Below, in pieces: positions 51,627-60,050 of a stretch of DNA of 64,000 nt. The notes below the pieces were generated by a model. It did not search any database and had not been told where the DNA came from. It saw only the letters and a program-made list of their open reading frames with translations. The translations under genes were made by a program, and so were the position numbers. The stretch's first letter is position 1. Each line of letters opens with the position of its first letter. The DNA is from Nitrospira sp. BO4 (GTDB lineage Bacteria > Nitrospirota > Nitrospiria > Nitrospirales > Nitrospiraceae), in contig JAMPUU010000012.1 in assembly GCA_030144965.1 (NCBI GenBank), forward strand, positions 434,001 to 498,000, written 5' to 3'.

Positions 51627-52667
51627 ATGACGCACTGGTCGATTGATCGATGTCGCTCCTATTTGGAAATGACGGCCCAACGCGTTCCGGATGTCGCTGC
51701 GTGCATTGCTTGGAGACGCGGTCCTGAGAGCTGGTCCGGCACGGTGGGGTGCGGACACACAGAGCTTCCTACCAATTCGCGTTTTTCCATTTGGAGCATT
51801 ACAAAAACTCTGACGGCAGCCCTCATCCTCCAGCTGGCGGCTCGCGGCCGAATCGAGCTTGATTCTCCTTTAGCCGCCTGGCTGCCGGCAGTTCCTCACG
51901 CAGACCTGATTTCGATTCGCCAGTATCTTCAGCATACGAGTGGATGGTCAGACTATGGGGCCCTTCCGGAATATCAGGCGGCCGTCCGGCAGAGAGAGAC
52001 GCCGTGGAGCTTTTCAGAGTTCATGGACCGCGTCCATGCAGAGAACCTGTTGTTTGCGCCAGGCTCCGGCTGGTCATACTCCAATATCGGCTATATGATT
52101 TTGAAGAAGTTAGCCGAGACCGTATGTGAGAAACATTTTGCCGAAATCCTCAAAGACGAGGTATGTGACCCTCTCGGTCTTGCTGATACGTCTGTGATCC
52201 AAACGCGCGAAGATATGCTCGGTCTTACCGTAGGTTATTCTCTCGACTTGAGCTCTGACGGACAGCCGGTCGATGTTCGATCTTGCTATGATCCCGGCTG
52301 GGCACCACCAGGATTCGCGGCTTCAACCGTTTCCGAGGTCGTCCGATTTTACGATGGTTTGTTTGCAGGACAACTTCTGCCGGCTCATCTGCTCGGTGAG
52401 ATGTGCCGAGTGAAACCAATCGGACACGCCCATCCGTCATTTGTCACCCCAAGCTATGGGCTCGGACTCATGGCCGATCCAGACAATCGAGTTGGCCTGA
52501 TCTATGGACACAACGGCGCGGGCCCGGGATACGCGGCATCGGCTTTCCATATCCAACCCCGAGGAGCGAGACCCGTCACAGTCGCCGTCCTGACGAATAC
52601 CGAAAACTGGCAGGAAGTGGAAGCACTGACCTTGAAGGTGGGTGAAGAATTAGCCGCGTTCGGCTAA
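51627..52667 (+). CDS. Beta-lactamase/D-aminopeptidase family serine hydrolase
   Basis: A 346-aa class C beta-lactamase-like hydrolase without a signal peptide. Active-site motifs: RFSIWSITKTLTAALILQLA (S-x-x-K, SITK), GSGWSYSNIGYMIL (Y-x-N as YSN) and VGLIYGHNGAGPGYAASAF (H-x-G in place of KTG). The family includes esterases, D-amidases and D-aminopeptidases as well as lactamases; the substrate cannot be fixed. Absence of a signal suggests a cytoplasmic role. Its last 18 bases overlap the convergent glycosylase gene. Confidence 0.88.
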   Translation: MTHWSIDRCRSYLEMTAQRVPDVAACIAWRRGPESWSGTVGCGHTELPTNSRFSIWSITKTLTAALILQLAARGRIELDSPLAAWLPAVPHADLISIRQYLQHTSGWSDYGALPEYQAAVRQRETPWSFSEFMDRVHAENLLFAPGSGWSYSNIGYMILKKLAETVCEKHFAEILKDEVCDPLGLADTSVIQTREDMLGLTVGYSLDLSSDGQPVDVRSCYDPGWAPPGFAASTVSEVVRFYDGLFAGQLLPAHLLGEMCRVKPIGHAHPSFVTPSYGLGLMADPDNRVGLIYGHNGAGPGYAASAFHIQPRGARPVTVAVLTNTENWQEVEALTLKVGEELAAFG

Positions 52668-53189
52668 TCTGAATCGCCACGGTTTTTTCGCCCAATCGCC
52701 GGCATACTCGACACCGATCCGAGGGAAGGCTTCCACCTGTTCGCGAGCAACCCGTGCGCCTCGATCTTCGAACCAGAGTGATCGCCCGTTCGTCATGTCG
52801 TGCCGATTCAATGAACGATCGATATCCAGCTCCCGGCAGAGCTTTCCAGGACCATCAATCAACTCACCGTCGACCTCAATCGCTCGAATCAACACGGCTG
52901 CGGGAAACTCGACCCGCTCCGTCACGACATTCAGCATGTGATACATGCCATAGATGAAGTAGACATATGACATTCCCGGTGGGCCGAACAGCACCTCCGT
53001 CCTTGCGGTCCTGCCTTTGGAGGCATGGCAGGCCCTGTCCTGACAACCGACATAGGCCTCCACCTCGATGATTTTGCCGGCAACCCGTCCCGCTCCATTC
53101 TCACGTATGAGATACTTGCCGACCAGCGACCGCGCGATGGTCAGCGTGGGACGATCGAAGTAGCTCCTCGAAAGGATGGTGTCGGCCAT
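52650..53189 (-). CDS. mpg: DNA-3-methyladenine glycosylase (Mpg/AAG family)
   Basis: A 179-aa base-excision repair enzyme. Family signatures: LSRSYFDRPTLTIARSLVGK, GKIIEVEAYVGCQDRACHAS, the LFGPPGMSYVYFIYGMYHML segment, VVTERVEFPAAVLIRAIEV, and GPGKLCRELDIDRSLNRHDM. It removes alkylated and deaminated purines. The catalytic Glu lies in IIEVEAYVG. Length is typical of bacterial Mpg. It runs convergently to the serine hydrolase with 18 nt overlap, and lies 18 nt downstream of a DHS-like gene on the same strand. Confidence 0.95.
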   Translation of the reverse strand: MADTILSRSYFDRPTLTIARSLVGKYLIRENGAGRVAGKIIEVEAYVGCQDRACHASKGRTARTEVLFGPPGMSYVYFIYGMYHMLNVVTERVEFPAAVLIRAIEVDGELIDGPGKLCRELDIDRSLNRHDMTNGRSLWFEDRGARVAREQVEAFPRIGVEYAGDWAKKPWRFRLAERG

Positions 53190-53206
53190 CTCGGTTCTTC
53201 AATTCG

Positions 53207-54184
53207 CTACCACCCGAGGACGTACGCGAAGATCAGCGGCGCGACGATCGTGGCATCGGATTCGATGATGAACTTCGGTGTGTCCACACCCAGTTTCCCC
53301 CAGGTGATCTTTTCGTTCGGAACGGCGCCGGAATACGATCCGTAGCTCGTGGTGGAGTCGCTGATCTGACAAAAATATCCCCAGAGTGGTACTTGTTCCT
53401 TCCGAAGATCTTGACTCAGCATGGGAACGACACAGATCGGGAAATCACCGGCGATTCCTCCTCCGACTTGGAAGAATCCGAGCGAATGTTCACCCGTTGC
53501 CTTCACATACCATTCGGCCAAGTGCATCATGTATTCGATGCCGGATCGCACCGTGTTCACGTTCTTGATTGATCCCGTCATGCAATGCGCCGCATACATA
53601 TTCCCCAACGTGGAATCTTCCCAACCGGGAACAAACATCGGAAGATCCCGCTCCGCAGCCGCGCACATCCAACTGTCGCTAGGGTCGATTTGGTAGTATT
53701 CCTTGAGCTTCCCGTCGCGCAAGAGTCGGTACAGGAATTCATGAGGGAATGATCGAACGCCGTTCCGATCCGCCGCCGTCCATTCAGTCGCCACTGCGGC
53801 CTCAATGCGGCGCATCGCTTCTGCTTCCGGGATGCACGTGTCGGTCACCCGATTCAGGTGCCGATTCAACAATGCTTGCTCGTCCTGCGCCGTCAGTTCC
53901 CGATAGCGGGGAATACGTTCGTAATGTTTCTGTGCGACGAGGTTGAAGAGATCTTCCTCAAGATTGGCGCCTGTGCAGCAAATCGCGTGCACCTTGTCAC
54001 GGCGTATCATCTCGGCCAGGGACAAACCCAGCTCGGCCGTGCTCATCGCGCCGGCCAGAGTCACCAGCATGGCCCCGCCTCGGTCCAAGTGAGCCCGATA
54101 TGCGTGCGCCGCGTCTTTCATCGCCGCCGCGTTAAAATGTCGATAATGATGGTCAATGAATTGCGAAATAGATGTCGGTTTCAT
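53207..54184 (-). CDS. Deoxyhypusine synthase-like protein
   Basis: A 325-aa NAD-dependent enzyme of the deoxyhypusine synthase fold. Features: LVTLAGAMSTAELGLSLAEM, KVHAICCTGANLEEDLFNLV, GWEDSTLGNMYAAHCMTG, GFFQVGGGIAGDFPICVVPM, YCQ-type aromatic stretch and YGSYSGAVPNEKITWGKLGV, where Lys297 corresponds to the active-site Lys of the family. Bacteria lack eIF5A, so the true eukaryotic substrate is absent; in bacteria such homologues are thought to act on small polyamines, for example as homospermidine synthases. The substrate here is unknown. It is directly upstream of the glycosylase gene. Confidence 0.88.
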   Translation of the reverse strand: MKPTSISQFIDHHYRHFNAAAMKDAAHAYRAHLDRGGAMLVTLAGAMSTAELGLSLAEMIRRDKVHAICCTGANLEEDLFNLVAQKHYERIPRYRELTAQDEQALLNRHLNRVTDTCIPEAEAMRRIEAAVATEWTAADRNGVRSFPHEFLYRLLRDGKLKEYYQIDPSDSWMCAAAERDLPMFVPGWEDSTLGNMYAAHCMTGSIKNVNTVRSGIEYMMHLAEWYVKATGEHSLGFFQVGGGIAGDFPICVVPMLSQDLRKEQVPLWGYFCQISDSTTSYGSYSGAVPNEKITWGKLGVDTPKFIIESDATIVAPLIFAYVLGW

Positions 54185-54297
54185 ACAAGGCTCCCTACTT
54201 TTGAGACCACAGAGATCACGGATTTATCACAATCCTCCCGGTGCTTCAAATCCCTTTCCCGTTGCAATTGGACAACAATATCCCCTGATCGAATTCC

Positions 54298-56343
54298 CTA
54301 AAAATAATAGGCAAGGCCTCCCAAGAACGTCCGGGGATTCCCCGGCACGAAATGAATGTCCTTGACTGCCGCCGATTCATTCCTCAGTCTTGATTCAAAT
54401 GCGAAGATAGCCTGTTCCCACTCCGTATTCAGCAGATTTTGGACGTACAGAAACACTTCCATCCGGCCATGAGGGAGTCGCATCGGAATGAGGTACCGCT
54501 CGGACAGATCAAACGTAATCCACGACGGTGCCTTGATGCTGCGATCCTCAATGAGAGGCCGAACTCCCATATACGTCGCCTGGAGTTGCGAAGTCAATCC
54601 TTCCGGCCATTTCAAGATAGCGGCTCCATAGGCGATGTACTCCGGCGCCAAAGGAATGGCGTCGCCGTTTCGAAACTCGGCGTGCGTCCACGTAAAGCTG
54701 CCATTGACATAGAGCGGCCCCCACACCTGGCCGCGCGCAGCGACTTCCACACCTTGGCGTCTGGTTGCGCCTCGGATCTCCGTTGTTCCTTCATCGCCGA
54801 CGAACACCAGTTCCGATTTGATATCCATTCGCCAGAGCGTCGCGAGTAATTCGAGCTTATCCGGTCCCCAGGGTCGGGATCGTACCCCGATTTCATAGTT
54901 GATGGAACGGGAGATGGGAGAAGACCCCGGTCTTACGGAAGAACGCGCGTCGTTGCTGTGAAAGCCTTCGCCGTAGTTGATGAAGAATTCCGTCCCCGCC
55001 CATGGACCAAGAATCATGTTCATTTTCGGCAAGACGATGCCGGAGCTTTTCTGTCCGGCCGATTGCTCCGCGCATACGGGACAGCGGTTACTCACGTCGA
55101 AGGTGAACACCTCGCCTCGCACGCCGCCCGTAAACCTGACCCATGGCAAGGGCTGCACTTCAGCTTTGAAAAACGGCGCATAGGACGCCGAGAACACGTC
55201 GCTGTCGATTGTGGTGCCGGTTACGGTCTTCCGAAACTGCGTACCCAGTCTCGCATGAACGTCGTCTACTCTGGTCTGGAAGCCGACGGTCCCAATGCTT
55301 GGCATCCCGAAAATCTCCCCCCGCTGTTTGTAGCCGATGTCGCCGCCATAGACGGCGCGGCGATCGAATTGCGCGATGCCGTCCCCATGGACGGGATCGT
55401 TGAGAAAAAACGTGAAATTCGTGAACAGATCCAGCCGGTAATATTGGCCATACCCCTTCATATAGAACTGACCGCCCGAAGTCGTATCGTAGTGATAATC
55501 CAATTGGCCGGTCGTCCGCAGTGTGTTCCCTCCCTCATACGGATCGATTGCCCCGAAGCGGTTCAGCCCACCGTTGGTCACGGCTCGCAATGGAATCTCG
55601 CCGGAACCGTCCCATTTTGAATAGAGAAAGGTGCCTTTTATGCTGAGCTCGTCCCGCCCGGTCAGATAGGTCGTGACTTTGCCCATCACATTGGTTCGAA
55701 TATATTGATTGTCGTTGATATACGGGCCATTGGTGTAATACGTTTCGGCGGCGAACAGGCTGCGCACCCGCTCTTTGGTCGGAGAAAGCATCAGCATGTA
55801 TCGCTGCGTGGTGAACTCTCCACCGGCGCCTTGAATCATTCCTTCCTTGACCACCTGGCGCGTCCGGAAATCGATCGCGCCCGCTGTCGCAAAGTCTCCG
55901 TATTCAGGCAGATAGGCGCCCTTATTGACTGCGACTCCTTCGATCGTTTCGGGAATGATGAAGTTCAAATCGGCATAACCCTGTCCGTGGGCATGGCTGC
56001 GCAGATTGATCGGCATGCCGTCGAGGGAGATTGCGACGTCCGTTCCATGATCCGCATCAAAGCCGCGCAGGAAATATTGATCGGCTTTTCCCGCTCCGCC
56101 TGAGTGCTCAACGGCCAGCATGCCGGGGATCAAGCGCAGGATCTGGGCCGGTCTCCCCTGGGGCTGAAGCACAATTTCCTTGTCAGGAATAAACTGCTGC
56201 GACGAAGCCGCAACGGGACGTTCGGCTTGCACCGCAATTTCCGGCATTTTCAACTCGGCCTCATCCGGGTCGTGAGCCCGCGCGAGTTCACCGCCGGTAA
56301 AGCCAACGACCATAGCCGCTAAGAAGAGTACAAGGCTCCGCAT
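54298..56343 (-). CDS. TonB-dependent outer-membrane receptor, probable nickel uptake
   Basis: A 681-aa outer-membrane receptor: signal peptide (VLFLAAMVVGFTGGELARA), plug domain (LQPQGRPAQILRLIPGMLAV, QYFLRGFDADHGTDVAISLD, GMPINLRSHAHGQGYADLNF), then a 22-strand barrel ending in YYF, an aromatic C-terminus that suits the outer-membrane assembly signal. A His-rich start of the mature protein (RAHDPDEAEL) and the GSHAHGQ-type stretch may bind metal. The ATG at 56343 has AGGAGG eight bases upstream. Transcribed below nikR and a DUF3842 gene, it is most likely a nickel-complex receptor controlled by NikR; other metal or siderophore ligands cannot be excluded. Confidence 0.88.
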   Translation of the reverse strand: MRSLVLFLAAMVVGFTGGELARAHDPDEAELKMPEIAVQAERPVAASSQQFIPDKEIVLQPQGRPAQILRLIPGMLAVEHSGGAGKADQYFLRGFDADHGTDVAISLDGMPINLRSHAHGQGYADLNFIIPETIEGVAVNKGAYLPEYGDFATAGAIDFRTRQVVKEGMIQGAGGEFTTQRYMLMLSPTKERVRSLFAAETYYTNGPYINDNQYIRTNVMGKVTTYLTGRDELSIKGTFLYSKWDGSGEIPLRAVTNGGLNRFGAIDPYEGGNTLRTTGQLDYHYDTTSGGQFYMKGYGQYYRLDLFTNFTFFLNDPVHGDGIAQFDRRAVYGGDIGYKQRGEIFGMPSIGTVGFQTRVDDVHARLGTQFRKTVTGTTIDSDVFSASYAPFFKAEVQPLPWVRFTGGVRGEVFTFDVSNRCPVCAEQSAGQKSSGIVLPKMNMILGPWAGTEFFINYGEGFHSNDARSSVRPGSSPISRSINYEIGVRSRPWGPDKLELLATLWRMDIKSELVFVGDEGTTEIRGATRRQGVEVAARGQVWGPLYVNGSFTWTHAEFRNGDAIPLAPEYIAYGAAILKWPEGLTSQLQATYMGVRPLIEDRSIKAPSWITFDLSERYLIPMRLPHGRMEVFLYVQNLLNTEWEQAIFAFESRLRNESAAVKDIHFVPGNPRTFLGGLAYYF

Positions 56344-56469
56344 GCGCTCATCCTCCTGATCAAGCGTGTGGACGAATGAGACGTCCACGACGGTCGTTCG
56401 GCAGCCGACTCATCGGCCGGCACAGACCCTCGTGGTCCGGCAACAACTTTGAAGGGGGAAAGGCCTCGA

Positions 56470-56895
56470 CTAGGATGGCCGAGACACACCAACCAAGGAG
56501 CAAACCCTCGAGAGAGACCGCGATATCAGCACATCAAGCGTATGATCCTCCGACCCTACAATCTCCATGTGTGCGCGATTCACCGGCAACAAGACCTTCT
56601 TGGCCTTGGAACTGAGGATGGCCTGCGCGATGTCAGGGGTCACTTCACCGAGCATCGCCCCAGGTAGAACACAATTCAACGTTGCGACGATCACATCCAC
56701 AGTCGGCACAGTCTGCGCGATGGCTTGTGATCCAACTCCCACACAGGATGCGCCGGCCTCTTTCATCGCTTGGGCTGCCACGGCATTGGTTCCCAGTGCC
56801 ACGATGTTGTGGCTTCTTCCCAAGGAACCGTGCAAGCCGGCCACCAACAACCGCCCAAGCCCTCCGCCACGCCCATCGATGACACATACGCGCAT
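56470..56895 (-). CDS. DUF3842 family protein
   Basis: A 141-aa cytoplasmic protein. It starts MRVCVIDGRGGGLGRLLVAG, a glycine-rich loop, and continues IVALGTNAVAAQAMKEAGAS, VGVGSQAIAQTVPTVDVIVA, TLNCVLPGAMLGEVTPDIAQ and KVLLPVNRAHMEIVGSEDHT. This matches DUF3842, a family I associate with metal-handling operons, but no function is known. It begins 3 nt after the nikR stop, and the receptor gene follows, so it may assist nickel handling. Confidence 0.82.
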   Translation of the reverse strand: MRVCVIDGRGGGLGRLLVAGLHGSLGRSHNIVALGTNAVAAQAMKEAGASCVGVGSQAIAQTVPTVDVIVATLNCVLPGAMLGEVTPDIAQAILSSKAKKVLLPVNRAHMEIVGSEDHTLDVLISRSLSRVCSLVGVSRPS

Positions 56896-56898
56896 GGC

Positions 56899-57315
56899 CT
56901 AAACCAACCCTCTACCTGTTGTGGTCATGGTCAACTTGCCGTGTTTGACGCCTTTGACGCTCACCAGCGCATCGGCGATCTTTCTTATTTCAGAACCTTT
57001 CCCCTTGACCACCAGCACTTCCAGGCAATGGTCATGGTCGAGATGCACATGCATGCCGGACAATATTCGTCCATGATGGTCATGCTGAATGTCGGTCAAT
57101 TTGCTCGTCAAGTCCCGCACATGATGGTCATACACAAAGGTAATGGTGCCGACCGTTTCCCTATTCTCATCCCATTCCTGGCCGACCAAGTTGTCACGGA
57201 TCAAATCCCGCAACGCTTCCGATCGGTTGGTGTACTTCCGACGTTGGATGTGGCGATCGAAGGTCTCCAACAAATGATGATCGAGCGATACGCCGAAACG
57301 AACCAGTTTTTTCAT
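56899..57315 (-). CDS. nikR: Nickel-responsive regulator NikR
   Basis: A 138-aa ribbon-helix-helix repressor. N-terminal DNA-binding part: [20 protein letters not shown] followed by [19 protein letters not shown]. The C-terminal ACT-like domain carries the nickel ligands: H78, H89, H91 and C97, which equal E. coli H76, H87, H89 and C95 with a constant offset of two. With nickel bound it represses its targets. It is the first gene of an operon with a DUF3842 protein and a TonB receptor. ATG 57315 is preceded by AGAGGGAAGGCG; an upstream frame to 57342 is possible. No classic E. coli-type operator was found. Confidence 0.95.
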   Translation of the reverse strand: MKKLVRFGVSLDHHLLETFDRHIQRRKYTNRSEALRDLIRDNLVGQEWDENRETVGTITFVYDHHVRDLTSKLTDIQHDHHGRILSGMHVHLDHDHCLEVLVVKGKGSEIRKIADALVSVKGVKHGKLTMTTTGRGLV

Positions 57316-57469
57316 CGCCTTCCCTCTTCGGTGCGGTGGCACGAATTCAAATTTAATAGCACTGCGACGGCGCAGAAATCAACCAATGATTCTCGATGCT
57401 AACCATCTTACGAGTGTTCGATCCTGGTCGGATCTGTGAGAGCAGTCGAGACGTGCTTCCGACAAACGA

Positions 57470-58432
57470 CTAGTGCAAGATCTCGTTTTGGGGAGAGGAA
57501 ACAACCAGCAGTAGACAACCCTCATCGGTCGAGGTGTCATAATGTTCCGTACCGGCTTCGGCGTGCTGATAGTCCCCCACCGTCATCTCACGACCGGCGA
57601 TGGAGCACCCGCCTTCCAACACATAAAGTTCCTCCGCCTCAGTGTGACGATGCGGCGCATAGCTGGTGCCCGGAGCGAACCGTAAGAGCGCGGTCGTTTT
57701 TCGGGAAACCATATCGAAGGAGAGCACCTTGGCCGTCACTCCTGGTGCGATCTCTCGCCAAACTCCCTCCGCCGCCTTGATGAAGGTGAGTCCCTTCCCA
57801 GACTGCTGAAAACCGATCTTGGTTCTCGATAATCTGGAGGGCCCGGAACGAATCAGCATAGTCCGCAGAAGATTCGAAAAAGCCTTCCAGCAAAGCCGCA
57901 GCGACGTATACGAAGTCACAAGAAGGTGGTGCCATGCATGCGCAAACTGGCGAGACGGTGAACCCTCAATGTCCTTAGAGACACCTGCCCGACCTTCACC
58001 TACCCGTCCTCCGCCTGTCGAAACAGACGTTTCCACCAAGCCAGGCGTTGAAATCCTGACGTCAAGGCGGACGTCCGATTGTCCTTCAATGCGGGACATG
58101 AGCCGTTCTCGCAAAGAATCCCGAGGCTTTAAGGGAACGGACCCCAACGCCAACGTATCGGCGGTCAACTCAAACTGCTCAACTTCCTGAGCGGCTTCCG
58201 TCGCAATCTGATTGACGAGGCGTTCGCGTAGGGTAACCGGAGGCGTGACAGGAGGTACGACTGAGACCAAGGCATCCGTTGCCGCTCGATAGGCCGCGAC
58301 GGCTTGGCTCAGGAGAGGTGATTCTCCTGGTAGCCTTTCCGTAAAAGCCAGACGATCCACAGGATCCAAGATCCCAAGCGCATCGAGCATGGCCTGCTCT
58401 TCCAATTCTTCCGGCAACCTAGCCTCGGTCAC
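57470..58432 (-). CDS. Anti-sigma factor with C-terminal cupin (ChrR-like layout)
   Basis: A 320-aa protein that partners the ECF sigma factor. The N-terminal part resembles an anti-sigma domain helix bundle (LDALGILDPVDRLAFTERLP) but lacks the zinc motif of ChrR. Two similar phrases, LRERLVNQI and LRERLMSRI, follow. The C-terminal cupin (about residues 215-315) has SYAPHRHTEAEELYVLEGGC and the second half MTVGDYQHAEAGTEHYDTST. In Rhodobacter ChrR the cupin side senses singlet oxygen-type signals; here the trigger is unknown. The start GTG 58432 overlaps the sigma stop as GTGA, so the two are translationally coupled. Confidence 0.85.
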   Translation of the reverse strand: MTEARLPEELEEQAMLDALGILDPVDRLAFTERLPGESPLLSQAVAAYRAATDALVSVVPPVTPPVTLRERLVNQIATEAAQEVEQFELTADTLALGSVPLKPRDSLRERLMSRIEGQSDVRLDVRISTPGLVETSVSTGGGRVGEGRAGVSKDIEGSPSRQFAHAWHHLLVTSYTSLRLCWKAFSNLLRTMLIRSGPSRLSRTKIGFQQSGKGLTFIKAAEGVWREIAPGVTAKVLSFDMVSRKTTALLRFAPGTSYAPHRHTEAEELYVLEGGCSIAGREMTVGDYQHAEAGTEHYDTSTDEGCLLLVVSSPQNEILH

Positions 58433-59031
58433 GATACTAACCCCGTCTCATAGGGTGCGAGCGCTTCGCGCAATTTGATCATACCCAATCGAATTCTCGT
58501 CTTCACTGTCCCCAGAGGAAGCTGTAGCTTTTCCGCAATCTCACTCTGCGTTAAGCCATAGAAATACGCGAGTGCAATGGCTTGCCGCTGCTCTTCGTTC
58601 AGGAGAGCCAATGCCTGTTGAACATACCGCCGCCGTTCTTGTCCTTCCACGCCCTGCTCCGGCGTTTCGTCGTCGCTGGCAAAGAACTCGACCTTGTCCA
58701 ATGACTCGACACGCCCATGCTCGACCGCCCCGGCGCGGAAACGATCGATCGCCCTCGTTCTGGCCACCATCATCAACCAAGCGCCCGGCGCCCCTCGTGT
58801 TCGGTCATAGGTATGAGCCTGACGCCATACCTGGGTGTACACGTCCAAGGTGACTTCTTCTGCTGCTTCGCGATTGTTGAGAATTTTGACGACCAGCCCA
58901 AAAACCTGAGGGCTCGTACGATCGTAAAACGTGGCAAGCGCCGACTGATCACCCTGTGCTGTCAGAGCAATCAGTTGCGCCAACTCTTGGTCTTGAATCT
59001 GCTTGGCCGTCTCCGAGGACATGAGCAACAT
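58429..59031 (-). CDS. ECF sigma factor (RpoE/ECF11-like)
   Basis: A 200-aa group 4 sigma factor. Region 2: DQSALATFYDRTSPQVFGLV, ILNNREAAEEVTLDVYTQVW and RAPGA-type segment GAWLMMVARTRAIDRFRA. Region 4: LNEEQRQAIALAYFYGLTQS followed by EIAEKLQLPLGTVKTRIRLG. The start ATG 59031 has GGGGGAG five bases upstream; longer frames run antisense to the intergenic region and are rejected. With the cupin anti-sigma it resembles the RpoE-ChrR pair, which points to oxidative or photo-oxidative stress (inference). Confidence 0.92.
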   Translation of the reverse strand: MLLMSSETAKQIQDQELAQLIALTAQGDQSALATFYDRTSPQVFGLVVKILNNREAAEEVTLDVYTQVWRQAHTYDRTRGAPGAWLMMVARTRAIDRFRAGAVEHGRVESLDKVEFFASDDETPEQGVEGQERRRYVQQALALLNEEQRQAIALAYFYGLTQSEIAEKLQLPLGTVKTRIRLGMIKLREALAPYETGLVS

Positions 59032-59163
59032 ACAGTCTCCCCCATTCATCTCTACGAGGACATGAGGAAGATTGGATTGCTGATTGCGAGGCGTTGTGCA
59101 CCCTGACGGAGGCCGAACTATAGCACCGCGGGAACACCTCAGCAAGCCGACGATCCTCACGAA

Positions 59164-59189
59164 AGATCCAAACCACTACACGTCTCGTA
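59164..59189 (+). promoter_or_regulatory. Candidate ECF11-type promoter for the haemoglobin gene
   Basis: AGATCC (59164-59169), 18-nt spacer, TA (59188-59189) is close to the Rhodobacter RpoE consensus TGATCC-N18-TAAG. It overlaps an inverted repeat, CACTAC (59174-59179) and GTAGTG (59187-59192). Speculative; the element is short and the first base deviates. Confidence 0.4.
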
Positions 59190-59271
59190 GTGCTGAACAG
59201 ACCGCCGGCAGGTGCCCGATTCGATGTACAGATTGCTCACAACCATTTTGACAGGTGAGGAGAACCGACCT

Positions 59272-59745
59272 ATGGCCATTAAGACCCCATCCTCTCTCAT
59301 AGTCAGTGTGCTTTTGCTGACCCTCGTGGGTTGTCAGAGCATGGAACAGACTTCCAAATCCATAACGACAGACAAACCGCTTTATGAACGATTGGGCGGT
59401 AAGCCCGCCATCACGGCGGTCGTGGAAGATTTCGTTGCGCGAGTTGCCGCTGATACCCGCATCAACGGAAAGTTCGCAAATACCGACATTCCTCGTTTGA
59501 AAATGCTGCTCGTCGAACAGATCTGTCAGGCTTCCGGGGGACCCTGCACCTATTCAGGCCGCAGTATGAAAGCCACTCATACCGGAATGGGCGTCAGCAA
59601 CGCCGACTTCGACGCACTGGTGGGAGATCTGCTCGCAACCCTGAACAAATTCAAAGTCCCGGAGCGAGAGAGGAACGAGCTGCTCGGTGCCCTGGGACCC
59701 ATGAAAAAAGACATCGTCGAGAAGCCGCAGATGTCCATGCACTGA
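59272..59745 (+). CDS. Truncated haemoglobin (group I) lipoprotein
   Basis: A 157-aa protein with ribosome binding site GGTGAGGAG and signal LIVSVLLLTLVGC with lipobox LVGC. The mature part is a group I truncated globin: LYERLGGKPAITAVVEDFVA, RVAADTRINGKFANTDIPRL, LLVEQICQASGGPCTYSGRS and the proximal-His region MKATHTGMGVSNADFDALVG. Two Cys (CQASGGPC) could form a disulfide. An exported lipid-anchored globin is unusual; most truncated globins are cytoplasmic. Possible roles: NO detoxification or O2 sensing at the membrane. It faces the sigma/anti-sigma operon divergently. Confidence 0.87.
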   Translation: MAIKTPSSLIVSVLLLTLVGCQSMEQTSKSITTDKPLYERLGGKPAITAVVEDFVARVAADTRINGKFANTDIPRLKMLLVEQICQASGGPCTYSGRSMKATHTGMGVSNADFDALVGDLLATLNKFKVPERERNELLGALGPMKKDIVEKPQMSMH

Positions 59746-59786
59746 GTGTCGGAGAAGATGGTCATGACGTTGAGAGGAGAGAAGCT

Positions 59787-60008
59787 ATGAAATCACGAAT
59801 CTATTCGTCTCTGGGTTTCGTGTTCACTGTCGGGCTGATGTCCGGCTGCAGCGGGAGCGATACCATGCCCATCGTACCTCCAGCCGGACCAGCTGCGGCC
59901 GCGGAGGAGCAGCGCGTTTCGCAATCGGATGCACTGACGCCACAAGAGGCGGCGCTGGTCGGCCAAGCCAATTCAGAACCGGGTCCTGCACCACTACCGG
60001 ACTTGTAG
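59787..60008 (+). CDS. Small lipoprotein of unknown function
   Basis: A 73-aa protein with a strong ribosome binding site (GAGAGGAGAGAAGCT) and signal FVFTVGLMSGC with lipobox MSGC. The short mature part is Ala/Pro-rich (VPPAGPAAAAEEQRVSQSDA) and likely disordered. It lies between the globin and DUF4331 genes with short spacers, so the three are probably co-transcribed. Function unknown. Confidence 0.75.
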   Translation: MKSRIYSSLGFVFTVGLMSGCSGSDTMPIVPPAGPAAAAEEQRVSQSDALTPQEAALVGQANSEPGPAPLPDL

Positions 60009-60050
60009 TCACACTCACCCATCCGCGTATTTGCTCAGAAGGAGGAAATC

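Noticed and set aside
59174..59192. Inverted repeat CACTAC/GTAGTG as an operator for the sigma operon
   Set aside because: Six-base arms are too short to support an assignment; kept only as a note in the promoter entry.
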